Shown in pieces: positions 29,797-39,484 of a stretch of DNA of 64,000 bases. Origin of the DNA: Candidatus Aminicenantota bacterium (lineage in GTDB: Bacteria > Acidobacteriota > Aminicenantia > Aminicenantales > Saccharicenantaceae). Position 1 is the stretch's first letter; each line of letters opens with the position of its first letter. The notes beneath the pieces are model-generated. The model was not told the DNA's origin. It did not search any database and saw nothing but the letters and a program-made list of their open reading frames with translations. The position numbers were made by a program, and so were the translations under genes. The stretch covers positions 367,348 through 431,347 of the forward strand of contig JAGNLW010000002.1 in the NCBI GenBank assembly GCA_017999365.1, in the 5' to 3' direction.

Positions 29797-31058
29797 GCGA
29801 AGACACCTCCCCCCGCAAAGAGCTGGCGGCCGTCAAGGGGACCAGGGACATCCTGCCCGGCGAGGTCGAGAAGTGGCAGGCCCTCGAGGCCCTGGCCCGC
29901 GGGACCTTCGAGCGCTACGGTTACCGCGAGCTCCGGGCCCCCGTCTTCGAGGCCACGGAGCTGTTCGAGAAGGGCACCGGGACCACCTCCGACGTCGTCA
30001 CCAAGGAGATGTACACCTTCGTCGACAAGGGCGGCCGCTCCCTGACCCTGAGGCCCGAGTACACGCCGTCGGTCGTCCGGGCCATCATCGAGCACCGGCT
30101 CGACCTCCAGCCCGAGCCCCTGCGCTTCTACTACATGGGGCCCATGTTCCGCTACGACAAGCCCCAGAAGGGCCGCTACCGCCAGTTCCACCAGGTCGAC
30201 GTCGAAGTCTTCGGCGAGAAGGACCCGGCCCTGGACGCCGAGATCGTCGAGATGGCCGACGGCCTGCTCCGCCGGTTGGGCGTGGCCGGGACCGAGACCC
30301 TGGTCAATTCGGTCGGCTGCCGGGCCTGCCGCCCGGCCTACAGCGCGGCCCTGCGCGAGGCGGCCGGCGAACACATGGACGCCCTCTGTCCCGACTGCCG
30401 GCGCAAGGCCGAGACCAATCCCCTGCGCATCTTCGACTGCAAGGTCGAGGCCTGCCGGGCCGTGGCCGCCGGCTTCCCCCTCATCCGGGACTTCCTTTGC
30501 CCGGAGTGCCGCGACCACTTCGCCGGTTTCCTGGCCTCGCTCGACCTCTACGGCCTGGCCTACCGCGTCGAGCCGCGCCTCGTCCGGGGCCTCGACTATT
30601 ACACCAAGACGACCTTCGAGATCGTCACCTCCCACGAGGGCGCGCAGAACGCTATCCTCGGCGGCGGCCGCTACGACGACATGATGCGGGACTTCGGCGG
30701 GCCCGACCTCTGCGGCATCGGCTTCGCCATGGGCATGGAGCGCGTCCTGGCCGCGGCCGACATTCCGGCGCCGCCCCGGCGGACCCTCTATCTCGCCTAC
30801 CTCGGCGAGACGGCCAAGAGGACCGGCCAGGAGCTGGCCCGCTGGTTCCGCGGGAACGGCGTTCCGTCCCTGGTCGAGTTCAAGGACCGGGGCATGAAGG
30901 CCCACTTCGGCCGGGCCAACAAGCTCGGCGCGGCCTGGGTCCTGGTCGTCGGCGAGGACGAGGTCCGCAAGGGCCGCTTCGGCCTCAAGGACATGGCCGG
31001 CGGCCGCCAGATCGAAGGCACGCGGGAGGAGCTCCTGGCCTTCCTGCGTGAAAACTGA
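29793..31058 (+). CDS. hisS: Histidyl-tRNA synthetase
   Basis: A 421-residue class II synthetase that charges tRNA-His. Motif 1 region is VKGTRDILPGEVEKW; motif 2 is MFRYDKPQKGRYRQFHQVDVE; the histidine-binding loop is LVRGLDYYTKTTFEI; motif 3 is CGIGFAMGMERVL, followed by an anticodon-binding domain. A cysteine-rich insert (CRAC, CPDC, a lone C, and CPEC, about residues 170-245) is of the kind found in many bacterial HisRS and may bind zinc. The start is a GTG at 29793 overlapping the accA stop, so translation is coupled. Confidence 0.96.
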
Positions 31059-31074
31059 CCGTTCGGGGAATCCC

Positions 31075-32838
31075 ATGAACCCACTCCCTGCGACCGGCGC
31101 GCCCTTCAAGCGCACCCACTACTGCGGCGGCCTCCGGGCCGCCCACGACGGCCTCGAGGTCGTCCTGTGCGGCTGGGTCCACAAGACCCGCGACATGGGC
31201 CACCTCGTCTTCGTCGACCTGCGCGACCGCGAGGGCCTGGCCCAGGTCGTCTTCCAGTCCGACCGGCCGGAGCTCGCCGAGGAAGCCAAGAAGCTCCGCG
31301 GCGAGTTCGTCGTCGGCGTCCGCGGCCGGGTCCGCCGCCGCTCGTCGGTCAACAAGGACATCCCCACCGGCGAGGTCGAGGTCGAGGCCGCGGAGCTCAA
31401 GGTCTTCGCCGCCTCCAAGGTGCCGCCGTTCGTCGTCGCCGACCCGCCGCAGGCCTCCGAGGAGCTGCGGCTCAAGTACCGCTACCTGGACCTGCGCCGG
31501 CCCCGCATGCAGCGCCACATCCGCCTCCGCCACGAGGCCGCCCTGGCCGCGCGCAACTACCTCAGCCGGAACGGCTACCTCGAGATCGAGACGCCCATCC
31601 TGGCCAACCCGACGCCCGAGGGGGCCCGCGACTTCCTCGTGCCCAGCCGCGTCCTCCACGGCCGGTTCTACGCCCTGCCCCAGTCGCCCCAGCAGTTCAA
31701 GCAGACGCTCATGGTGGCCGGCTGCGACCGCTATTTCCAGATCGTCCGCTGCTTCCGCGACGAGGCCCTGCGGGCCGACCGCCAGCTCGAGTTCACCCAG
31801 ATCGACATCGAGACGAGCTTCATCGACCGCGACGAATTCTTCACCATGAACGAGGGCCTCATGGAGGCCCTGTTCGCCCTCGTCGGCCGCAAGGTCGAGC
31901 GTCCCTTCCGCCGCCTCCCCTACGCCGAGGCCATGGAGAAGTACGGCTCCGACAAGCCCGACCTGCGGGTGCCCCTCGAGATGCGCGACCTGACCGCGGT
32001 CGCGTCCGCGTCCGGCTCCGACACCCTCAAAGCCGTCGTCGCCGGCGGCGGCGAGGTCAAGGGCCTGCTCGTCCCGGGGGCCGGCGCCCTCTCGCGCGGC
32101 CAACTCGACAAGCTCGTCGACAAGGCCAAGTCGCTCGGGGCCAAGGGCCTGGTCTGGATCAAGGAACAGGACGGCTGGAAGTCCTCCCTCAAGACGGCCG
32201 AAGCCGACTACGAGCGCATCTGGGCGGCCCTCGGCGGCGGCGACGCCGACCTGGCCCTCCTCGTCGCCGACAAGAAGGTGACGGCCCTCAAGGCCCTCGG
32301 CGAGATCCGCCGGACCTGGCCCGTCGAGGACCCGGCCCGCCACGACCGCCTCGAGTTCTGCTGGGTCGTCGACTTCCCGCTCTTCGAGTGGAGCGAGGAG
32401 GAGAAGCGCTTCGTCTCCATGCACCACCCCTTCACGGCGCCCTACGGGGAGGACCTGCCCCTGCTCGAGACGGATCCCGGCCGGGTCCGGGCCAAGGCCT
32501 ACGACCTCGTCCTCAACGGCACCGAGGCCGGCGGCGGGTCCATCCGGATCCACGACGTCGACATCCAGCGCCGGGTCTTCCGGACGCTCGGCCTGAGCGA
32601 CGAGGAGGTCCAGGCCAATTTCGGCTACTTCCTGGAGCTTCTCGGCTACGGCGCGCCGCCGCACGGCGGCATCGCCCACGGCTTCGACCGCCTGGTCATG
32701 TTCTTGGCCGGCGAGGAGTCCATCCGCGAGGTCATCCCCTTCCCCAAGACGACCGGGGCCCTCGACCTCATGACCGGCTCGCCGTCGCCCGTGAACCCGC
32801 GTCAGCTCGACGAGCTGGGCTTGAAGCTCAAGGGCTGA
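31075..32838 (+). CDS. aspS: Aspartyl-tRNA synthetase
   Basis: A 587-residue bacterial-type AspRS. The N-terminal OB-fold anticodon domain holds GWVHKTRDMGHLVFVDLRDREGLAQVVF. The class II core has LKYRYLDLRRP (motif 1 region), CFRDEALRADRQLEFTQIDIE (motif 2) and GIAHGFDRLVMFLAGEESIREVIPFPKT (motif 3). A GAD insertion domain lies in the middle (about residues 300-410), as is usual for bacteria. The ATG at 31075 follows CGGGGA; an in-frame GTG at 31048 would overlap hisS. It is 16 nt after hisS and forms the accA-hisS-aspS operon. Confidence 0.97.
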   Translation: MNPLPATGAPFKRTHYCGGLRAAHDGLEVVLCGWVHKTRDMGHLVFVDLRDREGLAQVVFQSDRPELAEEAKKLRGEFVVGVRGRVRRRSSVNKDIPTGEVEVEAAELKVFAASKVPPFVVADPPQASEELRLKYRYLDLRRPRMQRHIRLRHEAALAARNYLSRNGYLEIETPILANPTPEGARDFLVPSRVLHGRFYALPQSPQQFKQTLMVAGCDRYFQIVRCFRDEALRADRQLEFTQIDIETSFIDRDEFFTMNEGLMEALFALVGRKVERPFRRLPYAEAMEKYGSDKPDLRVPLEMRDLTAVASASGSDTLKAVVAGGGEVKGLLVPGAGALSRGQLDKLVDKAKSLGAKGLVWIKEQDGWKSSLKTAEADYERIWAALGGGDADLALLVADKKVTALKALGEIRRTWPVEDPARHDRLEFCWVVDFPLFEWSEEEKRFVSMHHPFTAPYGEDLPLLETDPGRVRAKAYDLVLNGTEAGGGSIRIHDVDIQRRVFRTLGLSDEEVQANFGYFLELLGYGAPPHGGIAHGFDRLVMFLAGEESIREVIPFPKTTGALDLMTGSPSPVNPRQLDELGLKLKG

Positions 32839-32841
32839 GCG

Positions 32842-33753
32842 TCAGGACCCGTTCTTCCGCAGGAACGCCAGGACCGCCTCCCCGAACGCCGGGCGCCCGA
32901 GGGTTGTCACGTGGTCGCCGCCCTCGATCACCACCGCGTCCGCCCGCGGCAGGGCTTTGCGCAACGCCTCCACCCGGCCCTTCAGGTGGTCCGATTCGAG
33001 GGAGCCGTGGATGAACAAAACCGGGGCGGGACAGGCAACGAGGTCCTTCTCGGCGACCTGCAGGTCGTCGAAGCTGAGGCCGGCCGCGGCCAGCGCCCGG
33101 ACGTCCTTGCCCTTCAGCATGACCTCCGCCAGGTAATTGGCCTGTTCCGGCGTAGGTTTGTAGTTCCCGCGAGGGAGGACTTCCAGGATGTAGGGACCCA
33201 TGCCCCGGCCCTCCTCGGCGGCCTTCGCGAAGACGGCCGTCTCCCGGGACCCCGACGGCGGGGCCCCGAAGACGAGCGGGACCTGGCCCGCGTACACCGC
33301 GCTGACGACCCGGTCCGGGTGGGTGGCGGCGATCCAGCCGACGATGAACGCGCCCATCGAGTACCCGACGAGCTGCGCCTTGGGGATCTTCAAATGGTCC
33401 ATCAGCCGCAGCACGTCCATGGCCATTTCCGTTCCATAGAGCGCGCGGTCGTGGGGCTTGTCGCTCTGCCCGTGCCCCCGGCAATCCAGGGCGATCATCC
33501 GGAAGCCCGGCGAGGGTTTCAGCCTCGGGTTCCCGGCCGCGTCCCTTCCCCACATGGTCGCGTCCGCCAGCCAGCCGTGGACCAGCACGACCGGCTCGCC
33601 CTCGCCCGCCGCGGCGTACCGGATCCGGACGCCGTTCGAGTCGAAGGATCCGATCTCCGTCGAAGGGACCGCCGGCTGGGCCGCGCCGCGGCCCCATGAG
33701 AGCAGGAACACCAGGGAGAACAGAGCCCCTGAGGGGAGGCGTCTTTTGATCAT
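32842..33753 (-). CDS. Exported alpha/beta hydrolase
   Basis: A 303-residue alpha/beta-fold hydrolase with a signal peptide (KRRLPSGALFSLVFLLSWGRGAAA-like start, residues 1-25). The oxyanion region is VVLVHGWLADATMW, the nucleophile elbow is LVGYSMGAF (Ser), an acid lies in FIHGSLESDHLKG, and the catalytic histidine is in EGGDHVTTL. This is a generic esterase/lipase-like enzyme active outside the cytoplasm. Its ATG overlaps the stop of the preceding 874-residue membrane protein by four bases (ATGA), so the two are translationally coupled and may act together at the envelope. It ends 3 bp after the convergent aspS stop. Confidence 0.88.
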   Translation of the reverse strand: MIKRRLPSGALFSLVFLLSWGRGAAQPAVPSTEIGSFDSNGVRIRYAAAGEGEPVVLVHGWLADATMWGRDAAGNPRLKPSPGFRMIALDCRGHGQSDKPHDRALYGTEMAMDVLRLMDHLKIPKAQLVGYSMGAFIVGWIAATHPDRVVSAVYAGQVPLVFGAPPSGSRETAVFAKAAEEGRGMGPYILEVLPRGNYKPTPEQANYLAEVMLKGKDVRALAAAGLSFDDLQVAEKDLVACPAPVLFIHGSLESDHLKGRVEALRKALPRADAVVIEGGDHVTTLGRPAFGEAVLAFLRKNGS

Positions 33754-36374
33754 GACGGATCCGTGATCCTGTCGGCTGCCGTTGTCACGGGGCGTCCGGG
33801 ATCGCGGAGCTCGGCCAGGAAGGCGCCGGGGATCCCCAAGAGCGCGAAGACGAAAGTCTTCCAGAGGATGGGCAGCCAGGGAGAGGCGTCGGCGGCCGTC
33901 GCGAGGACGGCGTATCCCGGCATCGACGGCGCCAGGAAGGCGTTGACCAGGCCGTAGGCGAGACCGGTGAGGGCGCCGGCCGTGATCCCGGCGGCGATCC
34001 TCCGGCCCATCTTTTTCCGCCTCGACCAGAGCGAGGCCAGGAAGCCCGCCCCGAGCGGCGCCAGGAACACGGCTCCCCAGACGTTCTTGAGCGCCGCGGC
34101 ATGCCCCGACGTGCGGACGAAGATCAGTTCCACGAGGGCCGTGAACGCGCCGCCGGCCAGCGCGGCGGCCGGGACGGCCCACCGTCTCGGGCGCCTGGCC
34201 GCAGCCAGCTCGTCGCGCTTCCGGATGCGGATGCCGAGGCTCAGGGGGAAATTGTAGCAGGCGTCGAAGACGGCGTGTTCGAGCCAGGCCCCGCGCTCGC
34301 CGAAGACGGGCACGACGTGGACGCCCTCGGTGGCCCAGTGCCCGGCCATGAACCGGGCCAGCTCCGGGAAGCGGTAGGCCATCTGGAGCGGGAAGGCCAG
34401 GTAGCCGATGATCTTGAAGAAGCCGACCGGCAGGGCCAGCCGGTAATCCTTGAAGTTGCGTTCCTTGACGCACAGCCCGAGGGTGTAGAAGCCGCGGATG
34501 AGCGAGCCCGGCGAGACCGGCAGCAGGTTGAAGGCGGCCACGATGAGGGCCGCCCGGGCCGTGGCCTCGGCCCAGCCGAACTCGGGATGGCCGAGGACGT
34601 AGACCGCGGCGACGGTCAGGAAGACCGTTTCCGAGACGAACAGCGTGGCCATGTGGACGGCCAGGCTCTTGAGGTATTTCTGGATGAAGGGCTCGTCGAT
34701 CTGGGCCTGGATGACGGCCGCGTCGGCGTCGCTCAGCATGCGGTTCCGGCGGCCCTCCTCGACCATGTCGCGGAGCCACTTCTCGCGCACGGCCGGTTTG
34801 AAGTAGAGCTGGACCGGTTTGACGAACATGAGATACAGCCGCTCTTTGAATACGGCCTTGTCGGTCAGGAAGCGATGGACGCCGGCGGGCAGGAACGCGA
34901 GGGGCCTGTGGACGACATAGAGCCCCGGCTTCCCGGCGATGGCCAGGGCCCGCGGCTCGCTCACCCGGCCCGACCGGACCCAGCCGACGAGGCGCTCGGC
35001 CACGTGGGCCCGGAAGGCCCGGCCGAGATAGCCGGCTTTCGCGACCAGCGCAGCCGCGTGCCGGCGGACGTCGGCCCGGCCCCAGAGCCGGCGGACGAAA
35101 GGCCCGAGAAGGGGCAGGAGCCAGAGCGCCCACAGGGCGGCGGAACGCCCCGGGAAGCGGAAAAGGAAAAGAAGGGGCGTGAGGATGGGCGCGAGCCCCA
35201 GCAGCACGAACAGGGCCGACGCGAGGCCGCTCCGGCCGAGCGTCCCGGCCGCCTTCGCGTCGGCCAGGCCCCGGATGCCCCAGCCGCGGACCCAGGCCCG
35301 GTGGATGGCCGTCCAGAGACGTGGCCTCGTGAGCAGCCGGATATGGTGATGGGTGATGTCGATGAGCGAATCGCGATAGGCGCCGTCCGCGCTCCGCAGC
35401 GCCTCGAGCGCTCCCTCGAGCCCCGCGAACTCGCCGTGACGCGCGGCGACGTAGGCGGCCAGGGCGTCGACGTCGCCGCGGTCGAATTGGACGAGAGAGC
35501 CGCGGGCGACCCCCCGGGCGATGAGCCTGAAGTCGGCCGGGCACTGCGGCAGGAACGGCAGCAGGGCCATGCCGGCCCGGAAGTCGACGGCCACGAGGCC
35601 GCGCTCCGGGTCGTCGTCGGCCTCCAGGCGCTTGAGGGCGTTGGGTTGGCTCTTGAGCGTTCCCCATTCGTACTGGCGGGCGAGCTCGGAGGCGCCCATC
35701 TCGTGCATGAGGGCCACGAGCTCTCTCATGAAGACGCGCTTGGACCGGTACTCGGGCGAGCCGAGCCCGTCGCCGGGCCGGCCGGGCTTCCAGGCCAGGC
35801 GGGCGAAGAGATCGTCGTCGATCTCGTAGCGCCAGAGCCGGCCGTCGACCCATTCGCTGAGCTCGCCGCAGCTGCCGAGCTCCGGATCGACGAGCGTGGC
35901 CAGGACGTCGACGACGGCCCGGTCGGTGCCGAAGCGGGCCGCGGCGGCCCGGCGGATGAACTTCTGCCAGAGGGCGCCGGCCCGGGCGGCCTCGGGGTCG
36001 GCCTGGGGCGCGAAAGGCGCCTGGAAGCCGAGCCCGTAGAGCGTGTTGCGGACGAAGCGGCCGAAGCCCGATACGGGGACGAGGACCTTGAGCGCGCAGG
36101 CCCGGCCGGCTTCGAGCCCCTCGATGGACCCCTCGGGCGCGGCGACGTCCAGGACGCGGACCCGGTAGACCTGGCCGGCGAAGCCGCCGCCGACGTGGCG
36201 TTCGACCTCGAGCCGGACGCGGGCCGGGCGGTCCGGCCAGACGCCGCGGACGTCGTACTCGAGGACCTGACCGGCCTCGTAGCGCCGGACCTTGAGCGGC
36301 CGGAGGGTCCCCTCGGCCCGGAAGCGGTCCTCGAGGGCCCGGACGGTGGCCGCGGAATAGGGGGCTGCGCTCAT
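33750..36374 (-). CDS. Kinase-like domain fused to a multi-pass membrane region (novel architecture)
   Basis: An 874-residue protein not matched to a known family. Residues about 55-300 look like a protein-kinase or ABC1/UbiB-type fold: a glycine-rich loop GGGFAGQVY (62-70), CALKVLVP with a VAIK-type Lys96, a helix VALMHEMG followed by GTLKSQPN (238-245) at the place of the catalytic loop, and VAVDFRAG (Asp264) as a DFG-like motif. The catalytic-loop Asp appears replaced by Thr239, so it may be an atypical kinase or pseudokinase. Hydrophobic helices follow at about 385-430. A further membrane region from about 560 includes PVSPGSLIRGFYTLG, and the C-terminus has more hydrophobic helices. It overlaps the hydrolase gene downstream by four bases. 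Confidence 0.8.
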   Translation of the reverse strand: MSAAPYSAATVRALEDRFRAEGTLRPLKVRRYEAGQVLEYDVRGVWPDRPARVRLEVERHVGGGFAGQVYRVRVLDVAAPEGSIEGLEAGRACALKVLVPVSGFGRFVRNTLYGLGFQAPFAPQADPEAARAGALWQKFIRRAAAARFGTDRAVVDVLATLVDPELGSCGELSEWVDGRLWRYEIDDDLFARLAWKPGRPGDGLGSPEYRSKRVFMRELVALMHEMGASELARQYEWGTLKSQPNALKRLEADDDPERGLVAVDFRAGMALLPFLPQCPADFRLIARGVARGSLVQFDRGDVDALAAYVAARHGEFAGLEGALEALRSADGAYRDSLIDITHHHIRLLTRPRLWTAIHRAWVRGWGIRGLADAKAAGTLGRSGLASALFVLLGLAPILTPLLFLFRFPGRSAALWALWLLPLLGPFVRRLWGRADVRRHAAALVAKAGYLGRAFRAHVAERLVGWVRSGRVSEPRALAIAGKPGLYVVHRPLAFLPAGVHRFLTDKAVFKERLYLMFVKPVQLYFKPAVREKWLRDMVEEGRRNRMLSDADAAVIQAQIDEPFIQKYLKSLAVHMATLFVSETVFLTVAAVYVLGHPEFGWAEATARAALIVAAFNLLPVSPGSLIRGFYTLGLCVKERNFKDYRLALPVGFFKIIGYLAFPLQMAYRFPELARFMAGHWATEGVHVVPVFGERGAWLEHAVFDACYNFPLSLGIRIRKRDELAAARRPRRWAVPAAALAGGAFTALVELIFVRTSGHAAALKNVWGAVFLAPLGAGFLASLWSRRKKMGRRIAAGITAGALTGLAYGLVNAFLAPSMPGYAVLATAADASPWLPILWKTFVFALLGIPGAFLAELRDPGRPVTTAADRITDPS

Positions 36375-36397
36375 GGTTGGACTGATATTAGTCGCAC

Positions 36398-36435
36398 AAA
36401 AGGGGCCGGGGACGCAAACCGGCGTCCCCGGCCCC
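36398..36435 (-). terminator. Rho-independent terminator after the M16 peptidase pair
   Basis: Perfect 14-bp stem GGGGCCGGGGACGC / GCGTCCCCGGCCCC (36402-36415 and 36422-36435) followed on the minus strand by TTTTGTG. It lies 31 bp past the stop of the second M16 gene and just before the kinase-like gene. Confidence 0.85.
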
Positions 36436-36465
36436 GGGGAATGTTCGACGGTCAGGAATCGTTCT

Positions 36466-37926
36466 CTACTTCGCCTCCTGCCCGGTCATGGGGTCGATGA
36501 GGGCGACCTTGTGGACCTTGCCCAGCTTGTCGAGCGGGCCCGGCCACTTGTCGCCGCCCTTGTCGCAGGGCGCCCAATCCCCGACGATCATGATGGCCAG
36601 CTTGTCGGGGTGGATGTATTTGTTCGCGACCTCCTGGACCCGGGCCTTGGTCACGGCCTGGATCCTGGCCCGGTAGGTCTTGTAGTAGTCCATGGGCTTG
36701 CCGGTCATCTCCAGGTTGGCGAAGCTCATCATCGTCGCCTGCGCCGACTGGAAGCTGTCGGCGAAGCTCTCGAGGTAGTAGTTGAGGGCCGTCTCCATCT
36801 CGGCGTCCGTGACCGGCTCCCTGCGGATGCGGTCGAACTCGGCCTGGATGAGGGAGATGGCGTAGCCGACGGTCGAGGACTTGGTCTGGACGTAGCCGGC
36901 GAACGTTCCGGGCAGGCCCCAGCGGTAGGTGAAGCGGCTGCCCTGGTTGTAGGACAGGCCCTCGTCCGAGCGGACCTTGGTCGTGATGCGCGAGGTGAAG
37001 CTGCCGCCGCCGAGGATGAAGTTCATGACCTGGACGGCGTAGTAGTCGGGATTGGTGTCCTCGAGGCCGAGGTGGCCGAGGCTGATGTAGCCCTGGTTGA
37101 TGGCCTTCTGGATGAAGTAGACGCCCGGCTCGGGCGCGGGGAAGGCCTTCGGCAGGGCCGGGAAGGCGGCCGCCCCGCCCGCCCAGCCGGCCGCGAGCTT
37201 GTCGATCTTGGCCTTGAGCGCGGGCTTGGCGAAGTCGCCGGACACGGCCAGGATGACGTTCTTGGGGACGAAATATTTCTTGTGGAAGGCCTTGAGGTCG
37301 GCCGCGGTGATCCCTTCGTAGGTGGCCTTGGTCGCCTGCCAGGTCACGGCGTTGTCGCCGTAGAGGAGCTTCTCGTACTCCCGGTTGAGGACGGCGCTCG
37401 GGTTGTCGTTGGCCTGGCGCAGCTGCTCGACGAAGCGGGCTTTGGCCAGCTTGAGGGGCTCTTCGCGGAAAGCCGGGTTGCGCAGGACGTCGAAGAACGT
37501 GGCCAGCCCCTCGTCCAGGTCCTTGGCCAGGACGGACAGGGTCAGGGTCGCGGTCCGCTCCCCGACCATGAAGTTCAGCGAGCCGCCGAGGAAATCGATG
37601 CGGTCCTCGATGGCCTGCCCTTCCTTGGCCGCCGTGCCGCCCTTGATGAGCTGGTCGCCCAGCAGGCGGCCGAGCCCGGACTTGTCCTTGGGGACATAGA
37701 GGTCGCCGCAGTTGACGATCGCGGTGATATTGAAGAGCGGCAGGCCGCGGTCCTCCTGGACGTAGGCCCGCAGGCCGCCGGCGTAGACGGTCCGGAAGGC
37801 CTTGGGGTCCGGCGGCTCGTACTTGAGGCCCGGGTAGGTCAGCTCGGACGGGTGCTTGGCCTGGGCCAGACCCAGTCCGGCGCACAGGAACGAGAGGGCC
37901 AGTATCGCGATGAGGGTTCTTTTCAT
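36466..37926 (-). CDS. M16 family peptidase-like protein, non-catalytic partner
   Basis: A 486-residue exported protein (signal peptide MKRTLIAILALSFLCAGLGLAQA). It has the two-domain M16 (pitrilysin/MPP) fold: N-terminal YVQEDRGLPLFNITAIVNCGDLY... and C-terminal FILGGGSFTSRITTKVRSDEGLSY, the R/Y substrate-binding region. The zinc site HxxEH is missing: the corresponding stretch reads GLGRLLGDQLIKGGT. It is thus the inactive alpha-type subunit that pairs with the catalytic one encoded 10 bp upstream. The AAGGAGG before the ATG is good. Confidence 0.92.
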   Translation of the reverse strand: MKRTLIAILALSFLCAGLGLAQAKHPSELTYPGLKYEPPDPKAFRTVYAGGLRAYVQEDRGLPLFNITAIVNCGDLYVPKDKSGLGRLLGDQLIKGGTAAKEGQAIEDRIDFLGGSLNFMVGERTATLTLSVLAKDLDEGLATFFDVLRNPAFREEPLKLAKARFVEQLRQANDNPSAVLNREYEKLLYGDNAVTWQATKATYEGITAADLKAFHKKYFVPKNVILAVSGDFAKPALKAKIDKLAAGWAGGAAAFPALPKAFPAPEPGVYFIQKAINQGYISLGHLGLEDTNPDYYAVQVMNFILGGGSFTSRITTKVRSDEGLSYNQGSRFTYRWGLPGTFAGYVQTKSSTVGYAISLIQAEFDRIRREPVTDAEMETALNYYLESFADSFQSAQATMMSFANLEMTGKPMDYYKTYRARIQAVTKARVQEVANKYIHPDKLAIMIVGDWAPCDKGGDKWPGPLDKLGKVHKVALIDPMTGQEAK

Positions 37927-37936
37927 GGCGTCCTCC

Positions 37937-39457
37937 TTACCGGCCCGACTTCCGGGTGTAGATGGCCGTCAGGCTGTTGTCCTTGACGAAGTACTTGGCG
38001 GCGACCCGCTTGATGTCGTCGTTGGTGACCTTCTTGAGGTCCTCGAGGTCGGTCAGGATGGACCGCCAGCCCCGCTTGAGCTCGGCCCGGCCGACCCGGC
38101 TGGCCAGCCCGGCCGTGCTGGAGAGGCTGCGGACGAAAGCGGCCTCGCCCTTGTTCTTGGCCTTCTGGATCTCCTCGTCCGTCAGGCCGTCCTTCTTGAC
38201 CTTGTCGATCTCGGCCCAGATCTCCTTCTCCAGGTCCTCGGGCTTGACGCCTTTGTCGACGCGCGGCGTGGCGCTGAACTGGAAGGCGCCGGCGTACCAC
38301 TGCGGCCGGCTCAAGGCCGAGGCGTTGACGGCCAGCTGCTTGTCGCGGACGAGCGACTTGTAGAGCCGCCCCGTGCCGCCGCCGCCCATCCCCCGGAAGC
38401 CGCCGCCGCCCGAGCCGAGCGTGCCGGCCAGGATGGACAGGGCCGCCGTGTCGGGGTCGCCGTCGGGCGGGACGTGGAACATCATCTGCAGGCTGGTCGG
38501 GGCCGGGCCCTCGCCGTAGAAGCGCTTCTCGGAGTACTGGGGCGGCACACCCGTGCGGATGGGCTCGAGGTCCGGGCCCTTGGGGATGCGGCCGAAGTAC
38601 TTCTCGGCCATGGCCGTGACGGCCGCCGGGTCGAAGTCGCCGACGTAGATGGCCACGGCGTTGTTGGGGACGTAATAGGTGTCGTGGAAGGCGACCAGGT
38701 CCTCCTTGGTCATCTTCTTGAGATCGTCCATCCAGCCGATGACGTCCCAGTGGTAGGGGGAGGCCGTGTAGAAGGCGGCCTGGACCTGCTCGCCGAAGAG
38801 GTAGCCCGGCTGGTTCTCGCTCAACCGGCGCTCCTCCATGATGACATCCTTCTCGGAGTAGAACTCGCGGAAGCGGGCGTTCATCATCCGGTCGGACTCC
38901 ATGAGCATCTGGAGCTCGATCTTGTTCGAGGGCAGGGTGACGTAGTAGCCCGTCGTCTCCTGGCTGGTCGAGGCGTTGAGGCCCGTGCCGCCGTTCTTCA
39001 TGTACTGGGTCCAGAGGTCGTCCTTGATGATGTAGGCCTTCTGGGCCTTGACCAGCTCGTCGACCTCCTTCTGCCAGGCCGCGATCCGGGCCGTATCGCC
39101 GCCGGTCTTCCAGAACCTCTCCCGGTAGACCTGGGCCATCAGCGCGTCGATCCTGGCGTCGAGGGCCGATTCCTTGGCGTAATCCGTGACGCCCATGACC
39201 TCGGTGCCCTTGAACATCAGGTGCTCGTGGACGTGGGCGCTGCCGGTGATGCCCGGCCGCTCGTTGATGGAGCCGACCTTGAAGTAGACGTGGCAGACGA
39301 CCCGGGGCACGCCGGGCTTGGGGATCATCAGGATCTTCATGCCGTTGGCGAGGACGTGCTCCTTGACGTCCAGGGTCACGTCGCCGGCCCGGACGAGCGC
39401 CGCGAGGACGAAGGCCGCCGCGGCGAGCGCGAACATGCGTTTTTTCATCTCCGACAC
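37937..39457 (-). CDS. M16 family zinc peptidase, catalytic subunit
   Basis: A 506-residue exported M16 peptidase (signal peptide, MKKRMFALAAAAFVLAALVRA). The inverse zinc motif H-x-x-E-H is in GSAHVHEHLMFKGTE, and the distal glutamate is likely in the region of RRLSENQPGY downstream. The C-terminal domain carries GTGRLYKSLVRDKQLAVN. An insertion of about 60 residues between the zinc site and the next strand (ESALDARIDALMAQVYRERF) gives it extra length. It probably works as a heterodimer with the downstream protein to degrade peptides in the periplasm. AGGAGG lies 8 nt before the ATG. Confidence 0.94.
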   Translation of the reverse strand: MSEMKKRMFALAAAAFVLAALVRAGDVTLDVKEHVLANGMKILMIPKPGVPRVVCHVYFKVGSINERPGITGSAHVHEHLMFKGTEVMGVTDYAKESALDARIDALMAQVYRERFWKTGGDTARIAAWQKEVDELVKAQKAYIIKDDLWTQYMKNGGTGLNASTSQETTGYYVTLPSNKIELQMLMESDRMMNARFREFYSEKDVIMEERRLSENQPGYLFGEQVQAAFYTASPYHWDVIGWMDDLKKMTKEDLVAFHDTYYVPNNAVAIYVGDFDPAAVTAMAEKYFGRIPKGPDLEPIRTGVPPQYSEKRFYGEGPAPTSLQMMFHVPPDGDPDTAALSILAGTLGSGGGGFRGMGGGGTGRLYKSLVRDKQLAVNASALSRPQWYAGAFQFSATPRVDKGVKPEDLEKEIWAEIDKVKKDGLTDEEIQKAKNKGEAAFVRSLSSTAGLASRVGRAELKRGWRSILTDLEDLKKVTNDDIKRVAAKYFVKDNSLTAIYTRKSGR

Positions 39458-39484
39458 CTCCTGGGGATTATGCGGACACGGAAT

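Noticed and set aside
34101..36500. 799-codon plus-strand frame opposite the kinase-like membrane protein
   Set aside because: Acidic, repetitive composition and no ribosome site. The minus-strand frame has ordered motifs, hydrophobic helices and ATGA coupling.
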